From Oscillospiraceae bacterium (GTDB lineage: Bacteria; Bacillota; Clostridia; Oscillospirales; Ruminococcaceae): a stretch of 6,572 nt of DNA. The stretch lies in assembly GCA_029062865.1 (NCBI GenBank), contig JAIDPG010000018.1:1-6572 (forward strand), given 5' to 3'. The notes under the pieces are model-generated. The model was not told the origin of the DNA. It did not search any database and was given only the letters and a program-made list of their open reading frames with translations. Below, in pieces: positions 1 through 5,676 of this stretch (its first letter is position 1; every line of letters starts with the position of its first letter). Both the position numbers and the translations under genes were made by a program.

Positions 1-938
1 ACAAGACCGACCGCCGTACCGATAACGGCGATAGCGAAATATTTCGCTATATACAAGCCGCGGATCGCGAAGTTTTTAATGCCGATAGCCTTCATAACGC
101 CGATCTCGCGGAACTCCTCGGTTATCGTGAAGTTTATGATAAACCGCAGAATAACCATTGAGATAAGTATCAGGCACACGCTCATCACAAGCAGGATCGC
201 CGCGATAAGTATATCCATAAGATACATCATTTTAAACACATAATGCTCTATCGACAATATGGTGTTTAGACCGAGCGCGTTGAATTTGTCGAGGTATTCG
301 GCGTCGTTTGTGTGGACTTCTACCGCGCTGCAAACGGCTGCTCCCTCGCTGTCAAACAGCTTCAAGTCATTTTCGCTGACGAGAAATCTTGTCATTCCGA
401 CCATTGCCGATCCGAAAAGGGCGTCCTTTGTATATCCCTTTACCGTAAATTCCTTTTCAACTCCGCCTTGACTTATAACTATTTTTCCCCCCTCGTGAAA
501 ATCGTTTTCTGTCGAAGTGAAAATAAAGTTGGTGACATATATCTCGCCGTCGTTAATATGGGTGATCTCCTCGTCGTTCTTGTTAAAGATCTTTATTCCT
601 CCGAGAGTTGACAACGCAAGTGTGTTGGAATACTCGAACTTTTCGCCTTCGACAAGAACGTTTTTCGGCTCGATCTGAATAAGCCTTGCCGCATAATAGT
701 CGTAGTCGTTTTCCTCGGCGAATTTCTCGAAACGTTTCATATCTGCGGTGTTCGTTGTGGCGAACCAATAGTCGGGCGAGCCCGCCTTGTCGAAAAAGTT
801 GTCCAATGCGCCGTTTACCGTTATAAGGTTGTTCGCACTGCTTGCTATGAACGTCGCCGCTAAGATCACAAAGATCAGCAGGATTACGTTCATAGTCCGC
901 TTGCGTTTAAGGTCTTTTTTTAGTATTCGTAAGTACAT
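1..938 (-). CDS. FtsX/MacB-type ABC transporter permease, C-terminus cut by window edge
   Basis: The minus strand stays open from an ATG at 938-936 to the left edge, giving about 312 residues with no stop. The start is supported by AAGGAG (947-952) eight bases upstream. The protein begins with a basic stretch (MYLRILKKDLKRKR), then a membrane segment at about residues 16-36. A large polar, presumably extracellular domain follows to about 236, then a membrane segment at about 241-264. Next comes an FtsX-core-like cytoplasmic stretch containing EEFREIGVMKAIGIKN, and another membrane helix starts near 290. The xxEIGVMKAIG motif is characteristic of FtsX-domain permeases that work with MacB/LolD-type ATPases. 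Such proteins either have four helices (~400 aa) or two FtsX domains (~700-800 aa), and the visible part cannot decide which. No ATPase for it lies in the window. One may lie off the left edge. Substrate unknown. Confidence 0.93.
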   Translation of the reverse strand, partial: MYLRILKKDLKRKRTMNVILLIFVILAATFIASSANNLITVNGALDNFFDKAGSPDYWFATTNTADMKRFEKFAEENDYDYYAARLIQIEPKNVLVEGEKFEYSNTLALSTLGGIKIFNKNDEEITHINDGEIYVTNFIFTSTENDFHEGGKIVISQGGVEKEFTVKGYTKDALFGSAMVGMTRFLVSENDLKLFDSEGAAVCSAVEVHTNDAEYLDKFNALGLNTILSIEHYVFKMMYLMDILIAAILLVMSVCLILISMVILRFIINFTITEEFREIGVMKAIGIKNFAIRGLYIAKYFAIAVIGTAVGL

Positions 939-946
939 CAGCCCTG

Positions 947-952
947 CTCCTT
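947..952 (-). promoter_or_regulatory. Ribosome binding site of the leftward permease
   Basis: Minus-strand AAGGAG, eight bases before the ATG at 938. It fixes the start of the truncated permease gene. Confidence 0.85.
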
Positions 953-967
953 TCGTTTTGTGATCTC

Positions 968-973
968 ATTATA
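968..973 (-). promoter_or_regulatory. Possible second -10 box for the leftward permease
   Basis: Minus-strand TATAAT about 30 bases before the start codon. The hexamer 17 bases upstream is GGATTA (991-996), a poor -35, so this site would need an activator or may be chance. The direct repeat at 979-1000 occupies its spacer and -35 region, which suits an activator-dependent promoter but is not proof. Confidence 0.35.
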
Positions 974-978
974 GCACG

Positions 979-1000
979 GAAATTATTAAATAATCCTTAA
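979..1000 (-). promoter_or_regulatory. Tandem 11-bp imperfect direct repeat, possible response-regulator site
   Basis: On the minus strand TTAAGGATTAT (990-1000) is directly followed by TTAATAATTTC (979-989), matching at 7 of 11 positions. Head-to-tail half-sites at one-turn spacing are the usual layout for OmpR/PhoB-family regulators, which often control FtsX-type permeases. The region is AT-rich, so part of the match may be chance. No OmpR-type regulator is in the window. Confidence 0.3.
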
Positions 1001-1017
1001 ATTTCGGCGGCAATTAT

Positions 1018-1046
1018 ATTATATCGGATTTGCCGAGGAATGTCAA
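1018..1046 (-). promoter_or_regulatory. Consensus sigma-A promoter for the leftward permease
   Basis: Minus-strand TTGACA (1041-1046), a 17-base spacer (1024-1040) and TATAAT (1018-1023): both hexamers match consensus exactly at ideal spacing. A start near 1011 would give a leader of about 70 bases before the ATG at 938. A second overlapping TATAAT lies at 1013-1018. This is the best candidate for the main promoter of the truncated permease. Confidence 0.8.
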
Positions 1047-1071
1047 TGTGCAATTTTAGAGGAAAGAAGCA

Positions 1072-1107
1072 AGAGGCAAAAAAGCAGCGCTATTTCTTCT
1101 TGCCTCT
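1072..1107 (-). terminator. Stem-loop after the tRNA 3' fragment, terminator-like
   Basis: AGAGGCAA (1072-1079) pairs perfectly with TTGCCTCT (1100-1107) around a 20-base loop. On the minus strand it begins four bases after the CCA end of the tRNA fragment and is followed by TGCTTCTTTCC, a broken T-rich run. It could be the terminator of the ancestral tRNA gene. It would also keep transcription from the right out of the leftward permease promoter. The weak T-tract limits confidence. Confidence 0.45.
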
Positions 1108-1110
1108 GAT

Positions 1111-1133
1111 TGGTGACCCGTACGGGAATCGAA
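1111..1133 (-). pseudogene. 3'-terminal tRNA fragment (tRNA-Glu-like), candidate att core
   Basis: Read on the minus strand, these 23 bases are a T-loop (TTCGATT), a 3' T-stem strand (CCCGT), a 3' acceptor strand (ACGGGTC), discriminator A and an encoded CCA. From memory this matches the 3' end of Firmicute tRNA-Glu, whose acceptor starts GGCCCGT and whose T-stem 5' strand is ACGGG. Here the preceding bases are CTTGA, which cannot pair with CCCGT, so the tRNA is not intact and the match stops at the T-loop. A tRNA 3' end cut inside the T-arm is a classic core for tyrosine-recombinase integration. The call as a tRNA 3' end is firm, while the isotype and the att interpretation are inferred. Confidence 0.75.
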
Positions 1134-1215
1134 TCAAGGCTTTCGCATTTTGCGCCGGATTATTTATCTCTTAAAAGGGTCTCACGATGCCGTAAGCGGA
1201 ATTCATCAAAAACAC

Positions 1216-1244
1216 TTGAAAATACAATAAAAAAGTGGTATAAT
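1216..1244 (+). promoter_or_regulatory. Sigma-A promoter of the regulator-kinase operon
   Basis: TTGAAA (1216-1221), a 17-base spacer and TATAAT (1239-1244), with TGG directly before the -10 forming an extended -10 element. A start near 1251 gives a leader of about 42 bases. No copy of the LytTR-type repeat found at 3270-3304 lies next to it, so expression of the two-component pair may be basal rather than self-activated. Confidence 0.8.
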
Positions 1245-1277
1245 TAAAGATAAGGAAAATAATTGAAGAAAATTAAA

Positions 1278-1283
1278 AAGGAG
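1278..1283 (+). promoter_or_regulatory. Ribosome binding site deciding the regulator start
   Basis: AAGGAG nine bases before the ATG at 1293. A TTG at 1263 in the same frame has only a weaker AAGGA at 1252-1256 and would add ten lysine-rich residues before the receiver fold. The ATG is therefore preferred. Confidence 0.75.
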
Positions 1284-1292
1284 TATGAGGTC

Positions 1293-1997
1293 ATGATAAA
1301 AATCGCGGTCTGCGACGATGAAACCGAGGTCGCTGCGCGGCTTCGCGGCAAAATCTTGTCAGATCCGGCGGCGCTTGATATTGAGGTTGCGACATTCGGC
1401 GCGGGCAGTGCGCTCTTGGAGGCACACAAAGCGCAGTCGTTCGACGCGGTGTTTTTGGACATAGATATGCCCGAACTCGACGGGTTTGAGATAGCGGAAG
1501 CGATAGGCGGCGAAAAAACGTTGATCGTTTTTGTCACCGACCATGATGAGCTGGTGTATTCTTCGCTGAGGTTTCGACCGTTTCGGTTTGTGAGAAAATC
1601 GCACCTTGACAGCGAGCTTCCCGAGGTATTGGCGGCGCTTATGAAAGAGCTTTCGAGGCTGCGCGCAGGCAGAAAATTCCCGTTTCGCACATTAAACGGC
1701 GAGATATTTTTTGACATCGCCGATATCCAATATATAGAGATATATGGGCACACGCTGCGCGTTCATGCTGTCGGAGGCAGTGTCGAGTGCAGCGGAAGTC
1801 TTTCGGAACTTGAAAACCGGCTTGCCGGATTTGATTTTGTGCGCACTCACAAGAGTTATCTGGTTAACTGCCGATATATCTACGCTATCGAATCGCGGCA
1901 GGTGATCCTTGATGACAAGACTGCCGTGCCGCTCAGCCGATACAAGGCGGACACGGTGCGGGAGAAATTTAAAAGATCGTTCGGAGGTGCGCCGTGA
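1293..1997 (+). CDS. LytTR-family response regulator (AgrA/VirR type)
   Basis: A 234-residue cytoplasmic DNA-binding regulator. The receiver domain spans about residues 1-120. It shows the acidic pair D8-D9 (IKIAVCDDE), the phosphoacceptor D56 in VFLDIDMP, the switch threonine T82 in VFVTD and the conserved K102 in RFVRK. The C-terminal LytTR domain spans about 128-230, with the family's FVRTHKSYLVN stretch at 182-192. Length and layout are normal for AgrA/ComE/VirR-like proteins, which bind paired direct repeats upstream of target promoters. Its last four bases (GTGA) overlap the kinase start, so the two are translationally coupled cognate partners. The likely target is the repeat pair upstream of the ABC operon at 3270-3304. 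The family call is certain; the target is inferred. Confidence 0.95.
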   Translation: MIKIAVCDDETEVAARLRGKILSDPAALDIEVATFGAGSALLEAHKAQSFDAVFLDIDMPELDGFEIAEAIGGEKTLIVFVTDHDELVYSSLRFRPFRFVRKSHLDSELPEVLAALMKELSRLRAGRKFPFRTLNGEIFFDIADIQYIEIYGHTLRVHAVGGSVECSGSLSELENRLAGFDFVRTHKSYLVNCRYIYAIESRQVILDDKTAVPLSRYKADTVREKFKRSFGGAP

Positions 1998-3268
1998 ATA
2001 CTTTGATTCCCATTCTCAGCTGGCTTATAGAGCCGATCATTACCGTGTGGCTTTGCACGAGCTTTACGGGTTATAAAAAAGACAGAATGACGTTTGTAAA
2101 ATCTTTTCTGATATTTTTACTGCTGATATCTGTCAACACGGTCGTCGCGATAGTCCTTATGCCGGATGATTTTTTTAATTTTTTCAGCGCGGCGTTATCT
2201 GTGGGGATCGTGCTTGCGTCCGAAGTTTTTTTGATGCGCGGAAGGGCGCGCGAAAAATTGTTGCTTTCACTCACGCCGATCGTGTTTTTCGCGTTGCGGC
2301 TTGTCCTCACGGATATCGATGACATTTTTCCGAATGGGATGGGAATGTGGTTCGAGCTGATATTGAAATTAGTTCTGCTGATGATCTGCGGGCATCTCAT
2401 TCGGCGTTGTAAGCGGGAAAAATACCCGCTGACTTCGTTTCAATGGATAATACAGCTGTCAAGCGTTTTGTTCTCGTTTTTCGTGATATATTTTCTGTGG
2501 ACGGTCTCGGACGAGAACCGCTATTCGGGCAGCGTGTTTATCTTTGTGAGCATTCTTATTGCCGCGATGAATGTTTTGCTTTATTTTCTGTTGAGGAAAA
2601 TGCAGCGCGATAATGCGATCGAGGAAGAATATATGCTCTCGCAAATAAATCTTGCCGCTCAGGAAAAATTTGTGCTTGAGGCACGGGAACGGTATTTTGA
2701 GATGCGCACGCTGCGGCATGATATGCGGCACTATCTCACCGCTGCGGCGGAGCTTATCTCCGATGGCAAGCCGGAAGAGGCGAAGCTGTATATTGAAACG
2801 ATACTTGACGAGAAGATCAACGCCGCAGCCGTAGGGATGAGCACGGGCAGCGCGGTCATCGACGCGGTCGTGAACAACCGCTTGACGATCTGCGCACAGC
2901 GCGGAATAGAAACCAAGTGCACTGTCGACACAAAAAGCATCGGCAATGCGGAGATCGACATCAGCATACTGCTCTCAAATCTGCTGGACAACGCTATAGA
3001 GGGCTGCGGCAGTCCTTTGGCGGTGGAGCTGCTAATAGAGAGCAGAAAATCCATGCTGTTTATTACGGTGAAAAACAGCATAGACAAGCCCGTTCTGACC
3101 GACAATCCGATGCTTGCCACAAGCAAGGAAGACAGCGGTTCTCACGGCTATGGCGTGATGTCGGTCAAAAGAATCGCCGAAAAGTACAACGGCAGTGCCG
3201 AATTCCGCGATGAGAATGGTTTTTTTGTTGCTGAGGTGTGGCTGACGATCCCGGACGACACCCGATAA
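1994..3268 (+). CDS. Polytopic sensor histidine kinase, GHKL, AgrC/NatK-like
   Basis: A 424-residue membrane kinase starting at GTG 1994, with GGAGGT (1983-1988) five bases upstream and overlapping the regulator stop. Residues 1-200 are strongly hydrophobic, with about six to seven membrane segments near 4-24, 34-56, 62-80, 90-107, 119-136, 152-171 and 180-200. A short coiled linker follows to about 238. The phosphoacceptor is H242 in RHDMRH (241-246), typical of the AgrC-type kinases. The N box is LLSNLLDNAIEGC (326-338), with the Mg-ATP asparagine N333. The G-box-like SHGYGVMSVKR lies at 383-393. It would sense an extracellular or membrane signal and phosphorylate D56 of the upstream regulator. 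Kinases of this family often sense peptides, but no precursor gene is visible here, so the ligand is unknown. Confidence 0.94.
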   Translation: MNTLIPILSWLIEPIITVWLCTSFTGYKKDRMTFVKSFLIFLLLISVNTVVAIVLMPDDFFNFFSAALSVGIVLASEVFLMRGRAREKLLLSLTPIVFFALRLVLTDIDDIFPNGMGMWFELILKLVLLMICGHLIRRCKREKYPLTSFQWIIQLSSVLFSFFVIYFLWTVSDENRYSGSVFIFVSILIAAMNVLLYFLLRKMQRDNAIEEEYMLSQINLAAQEKFVLEARERYFEMRTLRHDMRHYLTAAAELISDGKPEEAKLYIETILDEKINAAAVGMSTGSAVIDAVVNNRLTICAQRGIETKCTVDTKSIGNAEIDISILLSNLLDNAIEGCGSPLAVELLIESRKSMLFITVKNSIDKPVLTDNPMLATSKEDSGSHGYGVMSVKRIAEKYNGSAEFRDENGFFVAEVWLTIPDDTR

Positions 3269-3269
3269 T

Positions 3270-3304
3270 TTGCCGTTTGCGCAATGAGATTGCCGTTTAT
3301 GCAA
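3270..3304 (+). promoter_or_regulatory. Paired direct repeats, probable LytTR regulator binding site
   Basis: TTGCCGTTTGCGCAA (3270-3284) and TTGCCGTTTATGCAA (3290-3304) match at 13 of 15 positions and start exactly 20 bp apart, about two helical turns. The core 9-mers GCCGTTTGC and GCCGTTTAT fit the published LytTR half-site pattern [TA][AC][CA]GTTN[AG][TG] at 7 and 8 of 9 positions. Their gap is 11 bp against the usual 12-13. The second repeat ends six bases before the -35 at 3311, the normal place for an activator. Each 15-mer is also flanked by a TTGC/GCAA dyad. A LytTR regulator is encoded just upstream, so regulation by it is the natural reading. Confidence 0.8.
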
Positions 3305-3310
3305 AACCTC

Positions 3311-3339
3311 TTGAATTGAATAATTTCATCAGCTATAAT
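3311..3339 (+). promoter_or_regulatory. Sigma-A promoter of the ABC transporter operon
   Basis: TTGAAT (3311-3316), a 17-base spacer and TATAAT (3334-3339). A start near 3346 gives a leader of about 38 bases to the ATG at 3384. The direct repeats at 3270-3304 sit immediately upstream, so this is probably the promoter controlled by the two-component pair. It also separates transport expression from the regulator-kinase unit. Confidence 0.82.
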
Positions 3340-3358
3340 GTTATTAACATAACGTTAT
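3340..3358 (+). repeat. Palindrome at the transcription start of the ABC operon
   Basis: ATAACGTTAT (3349-3358) is a perfect 10-bp palindrome, and GTTAT at 3340-3344 also pairs with ATAAC at 3349-3353. The element lies just after the -10, around and downstream of the expected start site, where a repressor could act or a weak leader hairpin could form. AT-richness makes chance possible. Confidence 0.35.
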
Positions 3359-3383
3359 GGCTGATTTTTTTGGAGGACGGGAT

Positions 3384-4457
3384 ATGATTTGGTACATCAC
3401 CTTAAAGGATATAAAAGCGTTTTTTGTGTCCGAGAAAAAGGTCTTTATCTGGCTTTTGATCTGTATGATTGGCGGGGCGTTCGTTTTGAATTACTCCTAT
3501 TCGTTCGCGAGGTGGCGCGGAGAGATGTATGAATACGCAGTCGAGGCGGACGTTCCGCGATACATAATACGCGGGAGCGCTCCGTCCGAAAACGCGGACG
3601 CGCTTGTAAAGGAGCTTGAGGCGGGCGAATTCCCCGAGGTAAAAAGCTATCAGCTTTTCGGGAAATCCGATGAGGGCTTGAACGTTGTCGGGTCGAGCTT
3701 TATCTCCAAATCCACGGGCTCGTTTTCGGGCTATTGGTTAGAGGGCTACAAGTACAGCTTCGACCGCTCTGAAACATTAGCCTGCGCGGTGAACGTCGAC
3801 CTTCTCGAATACGGAGACAGGCTTAAAATGACGGGCGAGCCGTTCGCGCTGGACGGTGAGGAATTCACGATAAGAGGCGTGTTTGAAAACGTACAAAACA
3901 ATACCGACGTTATCATTTTCCCCGAAAAATTCCTTGAAAAATGCGAAGAAATTTCGGGGATTTGGGTAACGTTCGCTCAAAGGCTTGACGACGTGGAGCT
4001 TGCGCGGCTTAAAGCGCTTGTCCGCGAGCGGCTCCCCGGGTGCGGGATAACCGAGCCGCCCGAGCCGGGCGTTGAGGGCGCGGATACCGTAAAAGCAAAC
4101 GAGATACAATACACGATCATCATTATAATGCTCGTTGTCTGCCTTGTATCGCTGATAAAGTATTGGCAGACGGTAAATCTTCCGGCGTATACGGTCTATT
4201 GGATAAACGGAGCGACAAATGGAGTGATCATCGGCGTGGCGCTCTGCGAATCGCTTTTGCTGTGCGGCTCGACATATCTTGTCGGTCTGGGCTTGAACGC
4301 GCTGTCGAGACTGTTTATGGCGAAAACCGCTTCTCTTACACCAAACGATATCCTTATCGGCTTCGGAGTTTTTTTCGGCGTGTTCGCGGCTTTTACGCTG
4401 ATAAATACCGTAAAAATATGCAAACGGTTCAACACCGCGAATGTAAGGAGGGATTAA
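3384..4457 (+). CDS. FtsX/MacB-type ABC transporter permease, first subunit
   Basis: A 357-residue membrane protein. The ATG at 3384 is chosen because GGAGG (3372-3376) sits seven bases upstream; an in-frame ATG at 3357 lies inside the palindrome and has no ribosome site. One N-terminal membrane segment (about 20-38) is followed by a roughly 190-residue polar extracellular domain. Three C-terminal segments (about 231-249, 270-297 and 322-341) follow, and the tail is short and basic. This 4-TM layout with a large loop between TM1 and TM2 is that of MacB/LolC/FtsX-type (type VII) permeases, which usually use ATP for mechanical work or extrusion rather than for classical channel transport. The next gene, one base away, encodes a second permease of the same layout, so the two probably form a heterodimer. 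Substrate unknown. Confidence 0.9.
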   Translation: MIWYITLKDIKAFFVSEKKVFIWLLICMIGGAFVLNYSYSFARWRGEMYEYAVEADVPRYIIRGSAPSENADALVKELEAGEFPEVKSYQLFGKSDEGLNVVGSSFISKSTGSFSGYWLEGYKYSFDRSETLACAVNVDLLEYGDRLKMTGEPFALDGEEFTIRGVFENVQNNTDVIIFPEKFLEKCEEISGIWVTFAQRLDDVELARLKALVRERLPGCGITEPPEPGVEGADTVKANEIQYTIIIIMLVVCLVSLIKYWQTVNLPAYTVYWINGATNGVIIGVALCESLLLCGSTYLVGLGLNALSRLFMAKTASLTPNDILIGFGVFFGVFAAFTLINTVKICKRFNTANVRRD

Positions 4458-4458
4458 C

Positions 4459-5667
4459 GTGAAGCCGCTTAAAATAATGCTCTCAAATCTCAAAAAGGAC
4501 GCTCTGCACAATATAATTATGATCGTTTTCGTTGCGCTTTCGGTTTTCTTTATGAACATCTCGCTTTCGGAATTTATGCATATGAATTACATCAACAACG
4601 CCGTCAAGGGCTGCGGGCTTTACGAGGAATATATCTACGCCGCGCCGCCGTCCAAGGGCTTCGGCGGCGATATGGAGATGAGTATGTCGCTTTGGGCTCA
4701 CGAAAGGGAAACGCTTGAACGCTTAAAAAGTGACGGGGTAATCGAGGGCTGGTATATGATGGATCGCTGCGGTGAGCTGTTATCCGATCATCAAAACAGC
4801 GATGGTGATTACGACGACCGTATGACATCCTATCATTATCCGCGCGAGCTTTTGAATGAGATGAGCTTTCCGATGTCGCGCGGGAAATGGTTCGATAAAT
4901 ATGATTACGACGATGATATTCCGCCGATAATTGTCGGGAGCGATCTTGCGCGCAGATTTAAGGTCGGAAAAGTCGTATCGCTTTACAGACATTCTTTAGG
5001 AGAATACAAAGATTACCGCGTGATCGGCGTTCTTCGGCGGAATACCATGCTTTTGAGCCTGGGCGCGGGCGGCAGCGGAATGGATCTCAACTCCTGCTTC
5101 GATGCCGGCGATGACTGCAACAGCGCGATCATATTCTGCGAGGACGAGATCGACGATCCGTATTCTCGCGGCGGCGTGATCATCAAAGCCTCCGAGGAAA
5201 ACAAGCAAACGGTTTTTGACGAGCTCGCTGATATCGGCTATATGTTTACTTTTAAGGAGCTGTCGGACGCTGCCGAATACAACAACCGCACTCATACCGA
5301 AATGCAGACCGTGATCTTTATTCTTATGATGATAGTTTGCATAGCCGGCGTGAGCAGCGGAAATCTGCTCTCGACTATCGCGTGCAAGAAAAAATACGCG
5401 GTGTATTTTATGTGCGGAATGGAGTGGCGGACGGGCGTGCTGATAACCTTCGCGGAGAGCGTAGTAAAGCTCGTTATTCCCGCGGGGATAGGCTACGCGA
5501 TGTTCCTTGATTGGTATAACAAAAACGGATATCAGACCATGCGCCTTACCGAAGCGAATGTGATAATTACCGTGCTGTTCGTGGGACTTATATTCCTGCT
5601 CACTTCGCTTATGCCGCTGCTGGATATCAAGAAAACCGCGCCTGTGAAAATCATTACGGAAATGTGA
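4459..5667 (+). CDS. FtsX/MacB-type ABC transporter permease, second subunit
   Basis: A 402-residue membrane protein starting at GTG 4459, with AAGGAGG (4445-4451) seven bases upstream and one base after the previous stop, so coupled translation is likely. Membrane segments lie near 17-36, 283-304, 325-350 and 368-388, with an extracellular domain of about 245 residues between the first two. The layout matches the preceding permease and the MacB/LolE fold. The C-terminal tail, LLDIKKTAPVKIITEM, resembles the usual FtsX-family ending (P-hydrophobic-x-xI). Oddities in the external domain are five cysteines (52, 104, 213, 220, 227) and an Asp/Asn-rich stretch at 110-120 (DHQNSDGDYDD), with further acidic residues at 149-153. 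The clear role is membrane subunit of the complex with its neighbours; the transported or sensed molecule cannot be told. Confidence 0.9.
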   Translation: MKPLKIMLSNLKKDALHNIIMIVFVALSVFFMNISLSEFMHMNYINNAVKGCGLYEEYIYAAPPSKGFGGDMEMSMSLWAHERETLERLKSDGVIEGWYMMDRCGELLSDHQNSDGDYDDRMTSYHYPRELLNEMSFPMSRGKWFDKYDYDDDIPPIIVGSDLARRFKVGKVVSLYRHSLGEYKDYRVIGVLRRNTMLLSLGAGGSGMDLNSCFDAGDDCNSAIIFCEDEIDDPYSRGGVIIKASEENKQTVFDELADIGYMFTFKELSDAAEYNNRTHTEMQTVIFILMMIVCIAGVSSGNLLSTIACKKKYAVYFMCGMEWRTGVLITFAESVVKLVIPAGIGYAMFLDWYNKNGYQTMRLTEANVIITVLFVGLIFLLTSLMPLLDIKKTAPVKIITEM

Positions 5668-5676
5668 GGTACAGCT

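Larger units (their letters stand above)
939..1292. other. Divergent intergenic region, no gene
   Basis: This 354-base stretch separates the leftward permease from the rightward regulator gene. It holds two candidate leftward promoters, the tandem repeat, the stem-loop, the tRNA 3' fragment, and the rightward promoter and ribosome site. I see no small ORF with a ribosome site. Between the tRNA fragment and the rightward promoter (1134-1215) I see only a short hairpin, CGCA-TTTT-GCG (1144-1154), and nothing else recognisable. Confidence 0.8.

Noticed and set aside
312..611. Plus-strand open frames inside the leftward permease.
   Set aside because: They lie wholly within a long, continuous minus-strand frame with membrane segments and FtsX motifs. 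They have no ribosome sites and no protein-like features.
1111..1181. A full-length tRNA-like unit on the minus strand: GACCC at 1177-1181 can pair with the GGGTC acceptor end, 71 bases apart.
   Set aside because: The T-stem 5' strand (CTTGA) does not pair with CCCGT, only five acceptor pairs are continuous, and no proper D or anticodon arm forms. It reads as a 3' fragment with chance pairing.
1263..1292. An upstream TTG start for the response regulator.
   Set aside because: The ATG at 1293 has a better ribosome site, and the receiver fold starts at IKIAVCDDE immediately after it. The extension would be a lysine-rich tail without family support.
3777..4559. A 260-codon minus-strand open frame opposite the first permease.
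   Set aside because: It is antisense to a clear membrane protein with operon context. Its composition is typical of a shadow frame (Arg/His-rich, no domain) and no promoter or ribosome site is seen.
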